Source: Streptomyces chumphonensis (GTDB lineage: Bacteria; Actinomycetota; Actinomycetes; Streptomycetales; Streptomycetaceae). Taken from it: a stretch of 64,000 nucleotides of DNA. The stretch is taken from the NCBI RefSeq assembly GCF_014779715.1, contig NZ_JACXYU010000008.1, positions 1 to 64,000 of the forward strand, given 5' to 3'. A program made the position numbers and the translations under genes. Under the pieces are notes generated by a model, which was not told where the DNA came from, made no database searches, and saw nothing but the letters and a program-made list of their open reading frames with translations. How positions within the stretch are numbered: position 1 is the first letter of the stretch; each line of letters begins with the position of its first letter. Positions 24,005-33,394 of this stretch are shown piece after piece.

Positions 24005-25225
24005 TCACAGGCGTTCCGCGCCGTCACGGTAGGTGACGGCCAGGAGGGCCAGGTCGTCGGACGGCGGCCCGCCGGTGTACCGGGCGACGTCGGCGAGCAC
24101 GGCGTCCAGCAGCCCGTCCGGCCCGCCGCGCGTCCATTCACGCGCGACGAAGCGGTCGGAGAGGTCGTAGAAGACGCCGTGGGGGTCGCGGGCCTCGGTC
24201 AGTCCGTCGGTGTTCATGAGCAGGGTCGCACCGACCGGGAAGGGCACCTGGCCCACCGGCGGCGGGAGGGGGCCCTCGGCGGGCAGGGAGGCCAGGCCGA
24301 GGGGCAGGGCGGGTTCGGCGGGCTCCACACTCTCCAGCCGCCCGTCCGGGTGGATGAGCCACGGCGTGGGATGCCCGCAGTTGACGACGCGCAGCCGCGC
24401 GTCGTCCGTCACCTCGACCAGCACGGCCGTGGTGAAGCCCTCCACGGAGTCGACGGTGCCCGTGCGCCGTCTGCCTTCCCGGCGCAGGGCCCGGTCCAGC
24501 CGGACGGCGACCTGTGCGAGGTCCGGCTCCGTGTCCGCGGCCTCCCGGAAGGCGCCCAGGACGATGACGACCGAGCCGACCGCCTCCAGGCCCTTGCCGC
24601 GCACGTCCCCGACGAGGAGGCGGACGCCGTGGGGCGTGGCCTGCACGGCGTAGAGGTCACCGCCGATGCTCGCGTCCTCGCGGGCCGCCTGGTAGCGGGC
24701 GGCGATCACCAGGGGGCCGAGTTCGTGCTCCGGCGGCGGGAGGAGGGCGAGCTGGGCGGCCTCGGCGATGCCGCGGGCCGACGCCAGACGTCTCTCACCG
24801 CGCCGTACGACGCGGTTGAGGGCCACCGCGAGGACCGCGACAGTGGCCACCGTGGCCACGCGGAGGGTGCCCTCGAAGAGGTCGATGCCCTCGTTGATGT
24901 GCAGCAGCCAGACGAGGGCGAGGGTCGCCACCAGGCCGGTGATGGCGGTGGCGCGGGCCGAGTACAGGGGCGCCGCGACGAGGGGGGCGGCGGCGAACAG
25001 GGCGGCGAACACGAAGTCGGCCGGGGTGAGGGCCTGCGCGGCGGAGCCGGCGGCGATGAGGACGGGGGGCAGCCACAGGGACAGGCGACGTCCGAGCGAC
25101 TCCCGCGGCCGGGACTCCGCCTCCCCGCCGTCCGGCGACGCGCTCCCGCGGGTGCCGGCCGCGTCGGCCGCGCCGCCCGCACCGGACCCTCGTCGTCGCC
25201 TACCCACGGGCCCCACTGTGACCAT
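24005..25225 (-). CDS. Membrane PP2C/SpoIIE-type serine phosphatase
   Basis: About 406 residues. A disordered cytoplasmic N-terminus, four to five transmembrane segments (about 50-135; LWLPPVLIAAGSAAQAL, AITGLVATLALVWLL), then a SpoIIE/PP2C domain (about 165-400) with metal aspartates in IGGDLYAV, GDVRGKG and SDDLALLA. These proteins dephosphorylate anti-anti-sigma factors in partner switching. The start is ambiguous: ATG 25225 or a GTG nine bases downstream. No sensor domain besides the membrane part is visible. Confidence 0.87.
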   Translation of the reverse strand: MVTVGPVGRRRRGSGAGGAADAAGTRGSASPDGGEAESRPRESLGRRLSLWLPPVLIAAGSAAQALTPADFVFAALFAAAPLVAAPLYSARATAITGLVATLALVWLLHINEGIDLFEGTLRVATVATVAVLAVALNRVVRRGERRLASARGIAEAAQLALLPPPEHELGPLVIAARYQAAREDASIGGDLYAVQATPHGVRLLVGDVRGKGLEAVGSVVIVLGAFREAADTEPDLAQVAVRLDRALRREGRRRTGTVDSVEGFTTAVLVEVTDDARLRVVNCGHPTPWLIHPDGRLESVEPAEPALPLGLASLPAEGPLPPPVGQVPFPVGATLLMNTDGLTEARDPHGVFYDLSDRFVAREWTRGGPDGLLDAVLADVARYTGGPPSDDLALLAVTYRDGAERL

Positions 25226-25393
25226 TCCTGCCGACGGGGGCGAGTGGGCCGGTCCATTCGGTGGGGCCGACCCGGATCCCCGCGCTTGGGTCATCTTTTC
25301 ACCAAATCATTCGCTATGCCTTCTCTGCGTCATCTGTGGAGGAATGTGGGTGGCCTGCGTCACAGTTGTTGTGGAGGACGGAGGGACTTGCTG

Positions 25394-26407
25394 ATGAGTT
25401 ACGCGATCCAGGCCGAGGGCCTGAAGAAGCGGTTCAAGGAGACGCAGGCGCTCGACGGGGTGGACCTGGAGGCGCGGACGGGCAGCGTGCTCGGGCTGCT
25501 CGGCCCCAACGGCGCGGGCAAGACGACGGCCGTCCGGATCTTCGCCACGTTGATCCGGCCGGACGGCGGCCGCGCGGTGGTCGCGGGGCACGACGTCGCG
25601 CGGGAGCCGGGCAGGGTGAGGGCGGCCGTCGGCCTGACGGGCCAGTACGCGGCGGTCGACGAGAACCTCACCGGCACGGAGAACCTGCTGCTGATCGGAC
25701 GCCTGCTCGGCATGCCGCGACGCGTGGCGAAGGGCCGGGCCGCCGAGCTCCTGGACCGGTTCCAGCTCAGCGAGGCCGGTGGGCGCGCGGTGAAGGGCTT
25801 CTCCGGCGGAATGCGCCGTCGGCTGGACCTCGCGGCGAGCCTGGTCGGCCGTCCGCAGATCCTCTTCCTCGACGAGCCGACGACGGGGCTGGACCCGCAC
25901 AGCCGGGGCGAGGTCTGGGACATGCTGCGGGGGCTGGTCGCCGAGGGCGTCACGGCGCTGCTCACCACCCAGTACCTGGAGGAGGCCGACAAGCTGGCCG
26001 ACGAGGTCGTCGTGATCGACAAGGGCCGGGTCATCGCCGAGGGGACGCCGGACGAGCTGAAGTCGGCCGTGGGCGGCCAGGTCCTCCAGCTGCGCCCCCT
26101 GCGGCCCCAGGACCTGGAGAGGGTGCACGCCCTCGTCACCGAGGCCGCCGGCGGGGAGACCCACGTCGAGTCCGGGATGATCATCGCGCCCGTGAAGGAC
26201 CCGGCGCTGATGCCGGCCGTCGTGCGCCGACTGGACCGCGCGGACATACCGATAGGCGAGCTCGCGCTGCGCCGCTCTTCGCTCGACGAGGTGTTCCTCG
26301 CCCTGACCGGGCACCGGGCGGAGCCCGCGCAGCGCCCGGAGGAACAGCCGAGCTCGCCGGACGACGCGGCGTTCGAGCGGGTGGGCAGTACGGGAGGCGG
26401 GTCATGA
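25394..26407 (+). CDS. ABC transporter ATP-binding protein, DrrA type
   Basis: 337 residues, ATG 25394. Walker A GPNGAGKTT, signature FSGGMRRRLDLA and Walker B ILFLDEPTTGLD are intact. The extra C-terminal domain (from about 225) is typical of DrrA-type drug exporters such as daunorubicin DrrA. It powers the adjoining permease, whose start overlaps its stop in an ATGA. No regulator gene adjoins the pair. Confidence 0.93.
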   Translation: MSYAIQAEGLKKRFKETQALDGVDLEARTGSVLGLLGPNGAGKTTAVRIFATLIRPDGGRAVVAGHDVAREPGRVRAAVGLTGQYAAVDENLTGTENLLLIGRLLGMPRRVAKGRAAELLDRFQLSEAGGRAVKGFSGGMRRRLDLAASLVGRPQILFLDEPTTGLDPHSRGEVWDMLRGLVAEGVTALLTTQYLEEADKLADEVVVIDKGRVIAEGTPDELKSAVGGQVLQLRPLRPQDLERVHALVTEAAGGETHVESGMIIAPVKDPALMPAVVRRLDRADIPIGELALRRSSLDEVFLALTGHRAEPAQRPEEQPSSPDDAAFERVGSTGGGS

Positions 26408-27213
26408 CGGCGACGACGATCACCGCGCCCCTCACGAAGGGGGGCCGGGTCCGCCCGGGCGCCGGCCTGCGGCAGACGGGGACGATGGCCTGGCGCAGCC
26501 TGGTGTCCGTCAAGCACAACCCACTCGAACTGGTCGACTACAGCATCACGCCGATCATGTTCGTGTTTCTCTTCACCTACGTCTTCGGCGGGCAGATGGC
26601 CGGTTCTCCGGAGGAGTACCTGCAGTACGCCCTCCCTGGCATCATCGTCCAGAACACCCTCTTCATGACCATGTACACGGCCATGTCGCTCAACAGCGAC
26701 CTGACCAAGGGCGTCTTCGACCGGTTGCGCAGCCTGCCCATAGCCCGCTCTGCCCCCCTCTTCGGACGGATCGCCGCCGACCTGGCCAAGCAACTGTGGG
26801 CGATGTTGCTGATGCTGGCCCTCGGGGCGGTGCTGGGCTTCCGGATCACCGGCGGCCTTGAGGGCTTCGTGGGGGGCGGCCTGCTGCTCCTGGTGTTCGC
26901 ACTCGCGGTGTCCTGGAGCGCCGTGCTCATCGGCATGCTCGCCGGTGACCCGGAGAAGGTGCAGGTCTTCGCCTTCACTCTGATCTTCCCGATCACCTTC
27001 ACCAGCAGCGCGTTCGTCCGCGTCGAGACGATGCCCGGTTGGCTGCAGGCGTGGGTCGACATCAACCCGGTCACCCACCTGTCCGACGCCTTCCGCGGCC
27101 TGCTGGTGGGCGGGGAGATCGCCGGGCCGGTGCTGTGGTCGCTGATCTGGGCAGCGGGCATAGCCGCGGTCTTCATCCCGCTGGCCCTGCGCGCCTACCG
27201 CGCTCGCGCCTGA
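26404..27213 (+). CDS. ABC-2 type permease, DrrB type
   Basis: 269 residues with about six transmembrane segments. The ABC-2 family stretch IMFVFLFTYVFGGQM and the motif LPIARSAPLFGRIAADL are visible. It overlaps the ATPase gene by 4 bp (translational coupling). Together they form a two-subunit exporter of a drug-like or lipid-like molecule. The terminal hydrophobic helix ends in YRARA. Confidence 0.92.
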   Translation: MTATTITAPLTKGGRVRPGAGLRQTGTMAWRSLVSVKHNPLELVDYSITPIMFVFLFTYVFGGQMAGSPEEYLQYALPGIIVQNTLFMTMYTAMSLNSDLTKGVFDRLRSLPIARSAPLFGRIAADLAKQLWAMLLMLALGAVLGFRITGGLEGFVGGGLLLLVFALAVSWSAVLIGMLAGDPEKVQVFAFTLIFPITFTSSAFVRVETMPGWLQAWVDINPVTHLSDAFRGLLVGGEIAGPVLWSLIWAAGIAAVFIPLALRAYRARA

Positions 27214-27224
27214 GGGCGGTCGGC

Positions 27225-27959
27225 TCACGGACCGGTGGTGGCTCCCGTCGACCCACCCCGTCCGTCGTGAACGCCGTCGGTGAGGACCGGGGCAGCGTCC
27301 TCGGGCCGATTGCCGGCGGCACTGCGCGCGGCCCGGCGGCCCTGCCGACGAGCCCGCCAGACCTCCGCGATGATCGGGGTGACCGAGAGGAGGACGATGC
27401 CGAGCAGGATGGGTTCGACGTGAGCGCGGACGAAGTCGATCCGGCCGAGCATCGCGCCCAACACGGTCACACCGGCGCCCCACAGCACACCGCCGACGAC
27501 GTTGAACGTCACGAACGTGCGGTAGCGCATGTGGCTCACACCGGCGACGATCGGAGTGAAGGTCCGCACGATCGGCACGAAACGGGCCAGGACGATGGAC
27601 CGGGGACCGTGCCTCTCGAAGAAGACGTGGGCCTTCGCCACGTTCTCCTGCTTGAAGAACCGGGAGTCGGGTCGGCGGAAGAGCGCGGGGCCGACCTTGC
27701 GCCCGAACAGGTACCCCACCTGGTCTCCCGCCACGGCGGCGATGACGATCAACGTGCACACCAGCCACAGCGGGTAGCTGAGGTACTGACCGGTGGCGAC
27801 GAGCAGGCCGGTGGTGAAAAGGAGGGAGTCCCCCGGTAGGAAGAAGCCGATCAGCAGCCCGGATTCCGCGAAGACGATGATCAGGATGCCGATGAGTCCG
27901 AACGACGCGATCAGGTGATCCGGGTCGAGCCAGCTGGGTCCGAGCGCGAGTGAGGTCAC
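27225..27959 (-). CDS. DedA-family membrane protein
   Basis: 244 residues, start 27959. DedA signature segments are present: GFFLPGDSLLFTTGLLV, AGDQVGYLFGRKVG, and ARFVPIVRTFTPIVAGVSHM with the characteristic arginines and FVTFNVVGGVLWG. Members are polyprenyl- or phospholipid-translocating or proton-linked membrane proteins. The C-terminus is disordered. It is convergent with the ABC permease gene, 11 bp apart. Confidence 0.92.
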   Translation of the reverse strand: MTSLALGPSWLDPDHLIASFGLIGILIIVFAESGLLIGFFLPGDSLLFTTGLLVATGQYLSYPLWLVCTLIVIAAVAGDQVGYLFGRKVGPALFRRPDSRFFKQENVAKAHVFFERHGPRSIVLARFVPIVRTFTPIVAGVSHMRYRTFVTFNVVGGVLWGAGVTVLGAMLGRIDFVRAHVEPILLGIVLLSVTPIIAEVWRARRQGRRAARSAAGNRPEDAAPVLTDGVHDGRGGSTGATTGP

Positions 27960-28643
27960 GGCACAGGTCCTCGGTCAGAGCGCGTTGCGCGGCAGGCGGA
28001 CGTACCCGCAGGGTGCGGGCAGGGCGGGCGCCTCCCGCGTTTGCGGAAGCACTCCCTGCGGAACCTTACGCGCTCGTACGCGCGGGGAGTCTCAGGCCGA
28101 TGGCTCAGGTCGCGCGCGGTGTCGGTCAGACCCTGCGCATCCTCAAGGCCGATACGACGGCCATGGAGACGGATAACGGAGGCGAAGACCCGTGCGGCGG
28201 CACCGCTCGGGACGTCCCTCCGGCAGGCGACGGCAGGCGAACTGACCGCTCGGGCGGCTGGCGCGCGAGCCCGCCGCGAGCACCGCCCGGCAACGCCCCC
28301 TCCTCACCATGCCGCGCCCCTCGCTGCCGAAGGAGCGCCCACTCGGTTCGGCCGGCGCGGGGGCACCCGGAGGGCGGCGAGGCCGAAACGGCCTAACGAA
28401 CCGGCCCCCAGGGTGGGAGAAGCGGTGCCGACGGGTACGTCTGTGCGAGACGTTGCCCCGGCTGTCCGGGCGTCACGGCGCAGGAGTGGTGGTCCGGACG
28501 ACGGAGTCAAGTCACCCGTGCCACAAGCGTTCCCATCCGCGCGTTCGGACGCTACGTTTCCGTGCAGCGCGCGTCCGTATCGCGGACAACACTCCCCCGC
28601 CGCCGAACAGCCACCTGCCGTACCCCACCGGAAGGAACTGTCT
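27960..28643. other. 684-bp region upstream of secreted aminopeptidase
   Basis: No gene recognised. The long frame from 28041 is an artefactual extension of the aminopeptidase frame. TTCCCA (28530-28535), a 17-base spacer and TACGTT (28553-28558) form a plausible promoter for the gene at 28644. The rest is not readable to me. Confidence 0.45.
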
Positions 28644-30227
28644 GTGCCTTCTTCGCCCAAGAGCAGACGACGCACTCTGGCCGCGATCGCGGCGGTCGCC
28701 GTGGCGACCCCCCTGCTCCTCACCACCACCGCCACCCCCGCCGCGGCCAAGCAGAGCCCGGAGGACAAGGGAACCAAGCTCGCCGAGAAGCTCGTCCGCA
28801 AGACGACCGGCGACCGCGCCTTCCGCCACATGAGGGCCTTCCAGGCCATCGCCGACATCAGCGACGGCAACCGCGCCGCCGGTAGCAAGGGCTACGACCT
28901 GTCCGCCAAGTACGCCGGAACGCTGCTGCGCGCGGCCGGGTACAAGGTGACGTACCAGGACTTCGAGTTCACCTACCGCGAGACGGTCGCGGAGAAGCTG
29001 ACGGTGCTCTCACCCGAGCAGCGGGACGTCCCGATCAAGCTGATGACGTACACCGAGAGCACGCCCGAGGGCGGCATCGAGGGGTCCGTCGCGCAGGTAC
29101 CGGTCGACGCGGACGGCACCACCGGCTGTACCGCGGACGACTTCGCGGCCGGCGACTTCAGCGGCAAGATCGCCCTCATCCAGCGGGGCGGCTGCACGTT
29201 CGCTGCCAAGCAGACGGCCGCGGCCGAGGCCGGAGCGATCGGCGCGGTCATCTACAACAACACCGAAGGGGAGCTGAACGGCACCCTCGGCGACCCGAAC
29301 GTCGGGGTGATTCCGACGGGCGGCATCACGAAGGCCGACGGCGAGGCACTGTCCGACGCGGTCGAGGCGGGTGACGTGTCCGTCAACCTGGAGGTCATCG
29401 AGTTCCAGGAGGAGCGGACCACGGCCAACGTCATCGCCGAGACGCGCGGCGGCGACGCGGACAACGTCGTCATGGTCGGCGCGCACCTCGACTCCGTCGC
29501 CGACGGCCCCGGCATCAACGACAACGCCTCGGGCTCGGCGGGAGTTCTGGAGACGGCCCTCCAGTACGCCAAGGAGACCAAGCAGTGGCACCGGGACCAC
29601 CCGAAGCAGCCGGAGAACAAGGTGCGCTTCGCGCTGTGGAGCGCCGAGGAGCTGGGGCTGCTGGGCGCTGAGCACTACGTCGGCGACCTGTCGGAGGACG
29701 CGCAGGAGGACATCGCGCTGTACCTCAACTTCGACATGATCGCCTCGCCCAACTACGGCCTGTTCGTCTACGACGGTGACGACTCCGACGGCGTCGGCGC
29801 ACCGGCGGGCCCGGAGGGCTCGGCCCAGATCGAGTACGGCATCAACGAGTTCATCCGGTCGCGCGGTGAGGAGCCGCGTGGCACGGACTTCTCGGGCCGC
29901 TCCGACTACGGGCCGTTCATCGAGGTCGGCATCCCCTCCGGTGGGACGTTCACCGGCGCCGAGGGCCTCAAGACCGACGAGCAGGTGGAGCTGTGGGGCG
30001 GAGAGGCCGGCGTGGCCTACGACGCGTGCTACCACCTGGCCTGTGACGACATCGACAACGTCAACCGGCACGCGCTCGACGTCAACGTCCGGGTGATCGC
30101 GGACGCGGTCGGCCGCTACGCCTGGGACACCTCGTCCCTCGGCCGCGCCGTGCCGTTCGTGCCGTCCGGAGAGGGCGCCGACACCGACGGCGGGCACGAC
30201 CACCACCACGGCGGCGAGACCAGCTGA
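28644..30227 (+). CDS. Secreted M28 family zinc aminopeptidase with PA domain
   Basis: 527 residues, GTG 28644 after GAAGGAA. It has a Sec signal peptide (RRRTLAAIAAVAVATPLLL to about AAAK). A PA domain (about 115-250; CTADDF, KIALIQRGGCTF, AVIYNN) follows, then an M28 catalytic domain with zinc ligands in GAHLDSV, GINDNASGSAG, WSAEELGLLGA, NFDMIAS and ACYHLACDD. It removes N-terminal residues from extracellular peptides. The His-rich end (GGHDHHHGGE) may bind metal. Confidence 0.93.
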   Translation: MPSSPKSRRRTLAAIAAVAVATPLLLTTTATPAAAKQSPEDKGTKLAEKLVRKTTGDRAFRHMRAFQAIADISDGNRAAGSKGYDLSAKYAGTLLRAAGYKVTYQDFEFTYRETVAEKLTVLSPEQRDVPIKLMTYTESTPEGGIEGSVAQVPVDADGTTGCTADDFAAGDFSGKIALIQRGGCTFAAKQTAAAEAGAIGAVIYNNTEGELNGTLGDPNVGVIPTGGITKADGEALSDAVEAGDVSVNLEVIEFQEERTTANVIAETRGGDADNVVMVGAHLDSVADGPGINDNASGSAGVLETALQYAKETKQWHRDHPKQPENKVRFALWSAEELGLLGAEHYVGDLSEDAQEDIALYLNFDMIASPNYGLFVYDGDDSDGVGAPAGPEGSAQIEYGINEFIRSRGEEPRGTDFSGRSDYGPFIEVGIPSGGTFTGAEGLKTDEQVELWGGEAGVAYDACYHLACDDIDNVNRHALDVNVRVIADAVGRYAWDTSSLGRAVPFVPSGEGADTDGGHDHHHGGETS

Positions 30228-30247
30228 CCTCCGCCGATCGTTCGCAC

Positions 30248-30287
30248 CGCGGGCGCCGTACCGGTCGTGACCGGTACGGCGCCCGCG
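30248..30287 (+). terminator. Very strong terminator hairpin
   Basis: A near-perfect inverted repeat of 18-19 bp spans 30248-30287: GCGGGCGCCGTACCGG pairs with CCGGTACGGCGCCCGC around a short GTCGTGAC turn. It lies 20 bp after the aminopeptidase stop. Confidence 0.85.
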
Positions 30288-30423
30288 CCGTGCGGCGGGT
30301 CCGCACGCCCTGCGGCCCCGTTGCCCCGCCTCGGCTCCCAGCCGCGGCGGACGCGTGGAAACGCGGGCCGCGCGGGGGCCCGCGAGGCTGCGCCCCGCGC
30401 CGCCCGCCCGGTAGGCTTTCCGT

Positions 30424-30720
30424 GTGATCTTCAAGCGAATCGGAAACGGTCGGCCGTACCCCGACCATGGCCGGGACAGCACCCGGCAGTGGGCGGACGT
30501 GGCCCCACGCCCGGTACGCCTGGACCAGCTCGTCACGACCAAGGGCCAGCTCGACCTGGAGACGCTTCTCGCGGAGGACTCGACGTTCTACGGCGACCTC
30601 TTCGCCCACGTCGTGAAGTGGCAGGGCGACCTCTACCTGGAGGACGGGCTGCACCGCGCCGTGCGGGCGGCGCTGCAGCAGCGTCAGGTGCTGCACGCCC
30701 GCGTTCTGGAACTGGACTGA
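30424..30720 (+). CDS. Small ParB-like conserved protein
   Basis: 98 residues, GTG 30424. The second half (LYLEDGLHRAVRAALQQRQVLHARVLEL) resembles the GxHR region of ParB/sulfiredoxin-like folds. Similar proteins are sometimes annotated as VapB antitoxins; no toxin gene is adjacent here, so I do not support that name. It precedes the LytR_C protein as in other streptomycetes. Function unknown. Confidence 0.6.
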   Translation: MIFKRIGNGRPYPDHGRDSTRQWADVAPRPVRLDQLVTTKGQLDLETLLAEDSTFYGDLFAHVVKWQGDLYLEDGLHRAVRAALQQRQVLHARVLELD

Positions 30721-30870
30721 CGCGGTCTGCGGCGGACCACCGCCGCCGGTGGCGTCGGCCGGAGCGGACTGCGCCTTTTCCCGTAGTGCGGTGACTCTTT
30801 CGGGGCGCACCCACGTCCGTACGTAAGTCAGCCTGTACGCACTTCAGCCCGGCGGCGATACTCTTCGGCC

Positions 30871-31536
30871 ATGAGCATGCTGACGCCCCCTGGCCTGGGT
30901 GGGGAGTACCGCATCACGGGTGACCGTTACCCGCGCATGCGGCGTCGCCGCGGCCGGCACCGGATCGTTCTGAGCGCCGTCACCGGCGTCACCGCGCTCG
31001 CGTTGCTCTCGTGGGGCACGTTGGAGCTCGTCTCGGTCTTCTCCGGGGACTCAGCGCCGCTCAACACGGCGCACGCCGCCGGGTGCACGCCCTCCCCGTC
31101 CGCCTCCGCGCAGGATGTCCGACCGGTGGCGGGGACGGCCGAGAAGGTGGCGGAGCCGGCGGCCGTCACCGTCAACGTGCTCAACGCGACCCGGCGTACC
31201 GGTCTGGCGCAGCGGACGGCCGACGAGCTCGAGAAGCGCGGCTTCACCATCGGTGCGGTCGACAACGCCCCGCCCGAGCTGGACGGCACGGTGAAGGGGC
31301 CGGGCCTGCTCATCGGCACGGAGAAGGCGGAGGCCGACGGGGCCCTGACGCTGCTGACCGCCCATCTGGCGAAGGCCGAGACCCGCACGAACGCCGCCCG
31401 CGAGGGCGCCGCCGCCGACAGCGTGGATCTGGTGCTGGGCGACGCGTTCCGCAGCCTCACCGCGCCGAAGACGGCGGCGAAGACCGTGGCGGCGCTGGCC
31501 AGCCCCGCGCCGGAGCCCTCCCCCACGGGCTGCTGA
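30871..31536 (+). CDS. Membrane-anchored LytR C-terminal domain protein
   Basis: 221 residues, ATG 30871. A cytoplasmic Arg-rich N-terminus (RRRRGRHR), one membrane segment near 31-48 (LSAVTGVTALALLSWG), then an extracellular LytR_C domain (about 95-190: VTVNVLNATRRTGLAQRTADELEKRGF cut here into its strand-helix start, and GLLIGTEKA). The domain is linked to cell-wall polymer handling but lacks the catalytic LCP domain. It ends in PTGC. Confidence 0.83.
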   Translation: MSMLTPPGLGGEYRITGDRYPRMRRRRGRHRIVLSAVTGVTALALLSWGTLELVSVFSGDSAPLNTAHAAGCTPSPSASAQDVRPVAGTAEKVAEPAAVTVNVLNATRRTGLAQRTADELEKRGFTIGAVDNAPPELDGTVKGPGLLIGTEKAEADGALTLLTAHLAKAETRTNAAREGAAADSVDLVLGDAFRSLTAPKTAAKTVAALASPAPEPSPTGC

Positions 31537-31588
31537 GACCGCGGCCCGCCCCGCCACCGCTCCGCGCGGCCGAGGCGCCCGGCGCCGA

Positions 31589-32224
31589 TCAGTCGGCCGT
31601 GCCGTACATCCGGTCACCGGCGTCGCCGAGGCCCGGCACGATGTAGCCCTGGTCGTTGAGCCGTTCGTCGACGGCGGCCGTCACCACGGTCACCGGTGTG
31701 CCGGCCAGCTCCCGCTCCATCAGCTCCACGCCCTCGGGGGCGGCGAGCAGGCAGATCGCCGTGACGTCGTCCGCGCCGCGCGAGATCAGCTCCTGGATGG
31801 CCGCGACGAGCGTGCCGCCGGTGGCGAGCATGGGGTCCAGGACGTAGACCTGCCGCCCGGACAGCTCCTCGGGCATCCGGGTCGCGTACGTGGACGCCTG
31901 CAGCGTCTCCTCGTCGCGGATCATGCCCAGGAAGCCGACCTCGGCTGTGGGGAGGAGCCGCACCATGCCCTCCAGCATGCCGAGTCCCGCCCGCAGGATG
32001 GGCACGACCAGCGGTCGCGGACGGGACAGCCGCACACCGGTGGTCGCCGTGACGGGCGTCTCGATGTCGACCCGCTCGGTGCGCACGTCGCGCGTGGCCT
32101 CGTAGGCGAGCAGGGTCACGAGCTCGTCGGCGAGGCGCCGGAAGGTGGGGGAATCGGTACGCCTGTCGCGCAGCGTGCTGAGCTTGTGGGCGACGAGGGG
32201 ATGGTCGACGACGTGGGTCCGCAT
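31589..32224 (-). CDS. upp: Uracil phosphoribosyltransferase
   Basis: 211 residues, ATG 32224. Salvages uracil to UMP using PRPP. The PRPP-binding loop VYVLDPMLATGGTLVAAI, the N-terminal HPLVAHKLSTLRDRRT and the uracil-binding YIVPGLGDAGDRMYGT are all intact. It is convergent with the LytR_C gene. Confidence 0.97.
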   Translation of the reverse strand: MRTHVVDHPLVAHKLSTLRDRRTDSPTFRRLADELVTLLAYEATRDVRTERVDIETPVTATTGVRLSRPRPLVVPILRAGLGMLEGMVRLLPTAEVGFLGMIRDEETLQASTYATRMPEELSGRQVYVLDPMLATGGTLVAAIQELISRGADDVTAICLLAAPEGVELMERELAGTPVTVVTAAVDERLNDQGYIVPGLGDAGDRMYGTAD

Positions 32225-32296
32225 GCCCTCGACCCTACCGGTGGCGTGAAACGGGTGTTCCGGGGAAAGTGGACGCATATGCCGGAGGTGAGGCCC

Positions 32297-32596
32297 ATGC
32301 CCGACGCATCCGACGCCCCCGACGCGCGGCGCCCGGCCGAGCACGCCGCCGCACCGGAGCCCCGTGCGCAGCGCGGCAGGCCGGTGGCGGACCGGGCGGG
32401 CCCCGGGTCCGCCGAGCGGTCCGGAGCGCGCCACACCGGTGAGGACCGCGTGTCCGATCCAGAGCGGCTCCGCAAGCGTGCCCTCTTCCTGCGGGAACTG
32501 ACCGAGGCCAAGGCCCTGCGGGACCGCGTCCAGCCCCGGCGTGCCCGCGCCGCCCGGATGCGCGAGCAGATGCGGATGCGCACGTTCCGCTGGTGA
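32297..32596 (+). CDS. Small basic conserved hypothetical protein
   Basis: 99 residues, ATG 32297 with a GGAGGTGAGG ribosome site. The N-terminal half is disordered and Pro/Ala-rich. The C-terminal helix is strongly basic (LRKRALFLRELTEAKALRDR, then RARAARMREQMRMRTFRW). The basic helix suggests nucleic-acid or ribosome binding, but this is only inference. Divergent from upp, upstream of the tadA cluster. Confidence 0.65.
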   Translation: MPDASDAPDARRPAEHAAAPEPRAQRGRPVADRAGPGSAERSGARHTGEDRVSDPERLRKRALFLRELTEAKALRDRVQPRRARAARMREQMRMRTFRW

Positions 32597-32806
32597 GAGG
32601 GGCGCGGCCTCCCGACGCCGGCGGGGCTCGGGGGACGCCGCCGCGCCGCGCGCGGCGGGGCGGGCACTCGGGCGATCGGCAAACACCTGCGCCGACGCAC
32701 GCCCGAAGACTCCTCTCGGAGCCCCTGTTTCTGTCACGATTCCGAATGAGCGGGGCGTCGCCCCACTTGAACCTCGGGAACGTTGGAAACCAGTGGGAGA
32801 GTCACG

Positions 32807-33337
32807 GTGTACTTCGCCGCACTGCTCGCTCGTACCGATGAGGGTTGGGAAGCGAGCGACACAGAACTCGACAATGTGGAAACCCTGGCCGATCTCACCG
32901 ACGTCGCCCGCGAGGCGTCCGTCGACGACGACACGGTCCTGATCTGCATCGAGCAGGAGGGCGCCTGGTTCGGCGTCGTCCGCGTCGACGGGGAGGACGA
33001 CCCGCGGATCTTCGTGTCCGGCGCCGCCGCCGCGGCGCGCAGCGCGTACGGGGAGATCCTGCTCACCGACGAGATGCTCGGCCGCGAGCCCCGCGCCGTC
33101 GACGACCTCGACAGCCTGACCGATCTCGACGGCACGGAGGACGGCGAGCCGGAGCCGGACGGGGACGTGTCCGGCTCCGGCGCCGAGACGGTGCCGGAGG
33201 GGCCGGTCGGCGACGCGGAGCTGCTGGCCGACCTCGGCATGGGCGCGGAGGACGTCGTCCTGCTCTCGGCCGACGAGGCGATGGCGCAGATCGCGGAGGC
33301 GCTGGGCTGCACGGACGTGCTGGAGGCCGTCCGGTAG
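32807..33337 (+). CDS. tRNA adenosine deaminase-associated protein
   Basis: 176 acidic residues, GTG 32807 after GGGAGAG. Conserved actinobacterial partner gene found immediately upstream of tadA; MYFAALLARTDEGWEA at the start and the C-terminal LLSADEAMAQIAEALGC are family-like. It contains a long Asp/Glu linker. No catalytic motif is recognised. It is separated from tadA by 57 bp and is probably co-transcribed with it. Confidence 0.82.
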   Translation: MYFAALLARTDEGWEASDTELDNVETLADLTDVAREASVDDDTVLICIEQEGAWFGVVRVDGEDDPRIFVSGAAAAARSAYGEILLTDEMLGREPRAVDDLDSLTDLDGTEDGEPEPDGDVSGSGAETVPEGPVGDAELLADLGMGAEDVVLLSADEAMAQIAEALGCTDVLEAVR

Positions 33338-33394
33338 CCCGGCGCCGCGGCACCGGCGTGGGGCGGGTGTGCGGAAGGGGCGACACTGGAGGGC

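Noticed and set aside
30424..31536. Toxin-antitoxin system at the ParB-like gene
   Set aside because: The neighbour is a LytR_C membrane protein, not a toxin, and the small protein looks ParB-like rather than an AbrB or ribbon-helix-helix antitoxin.
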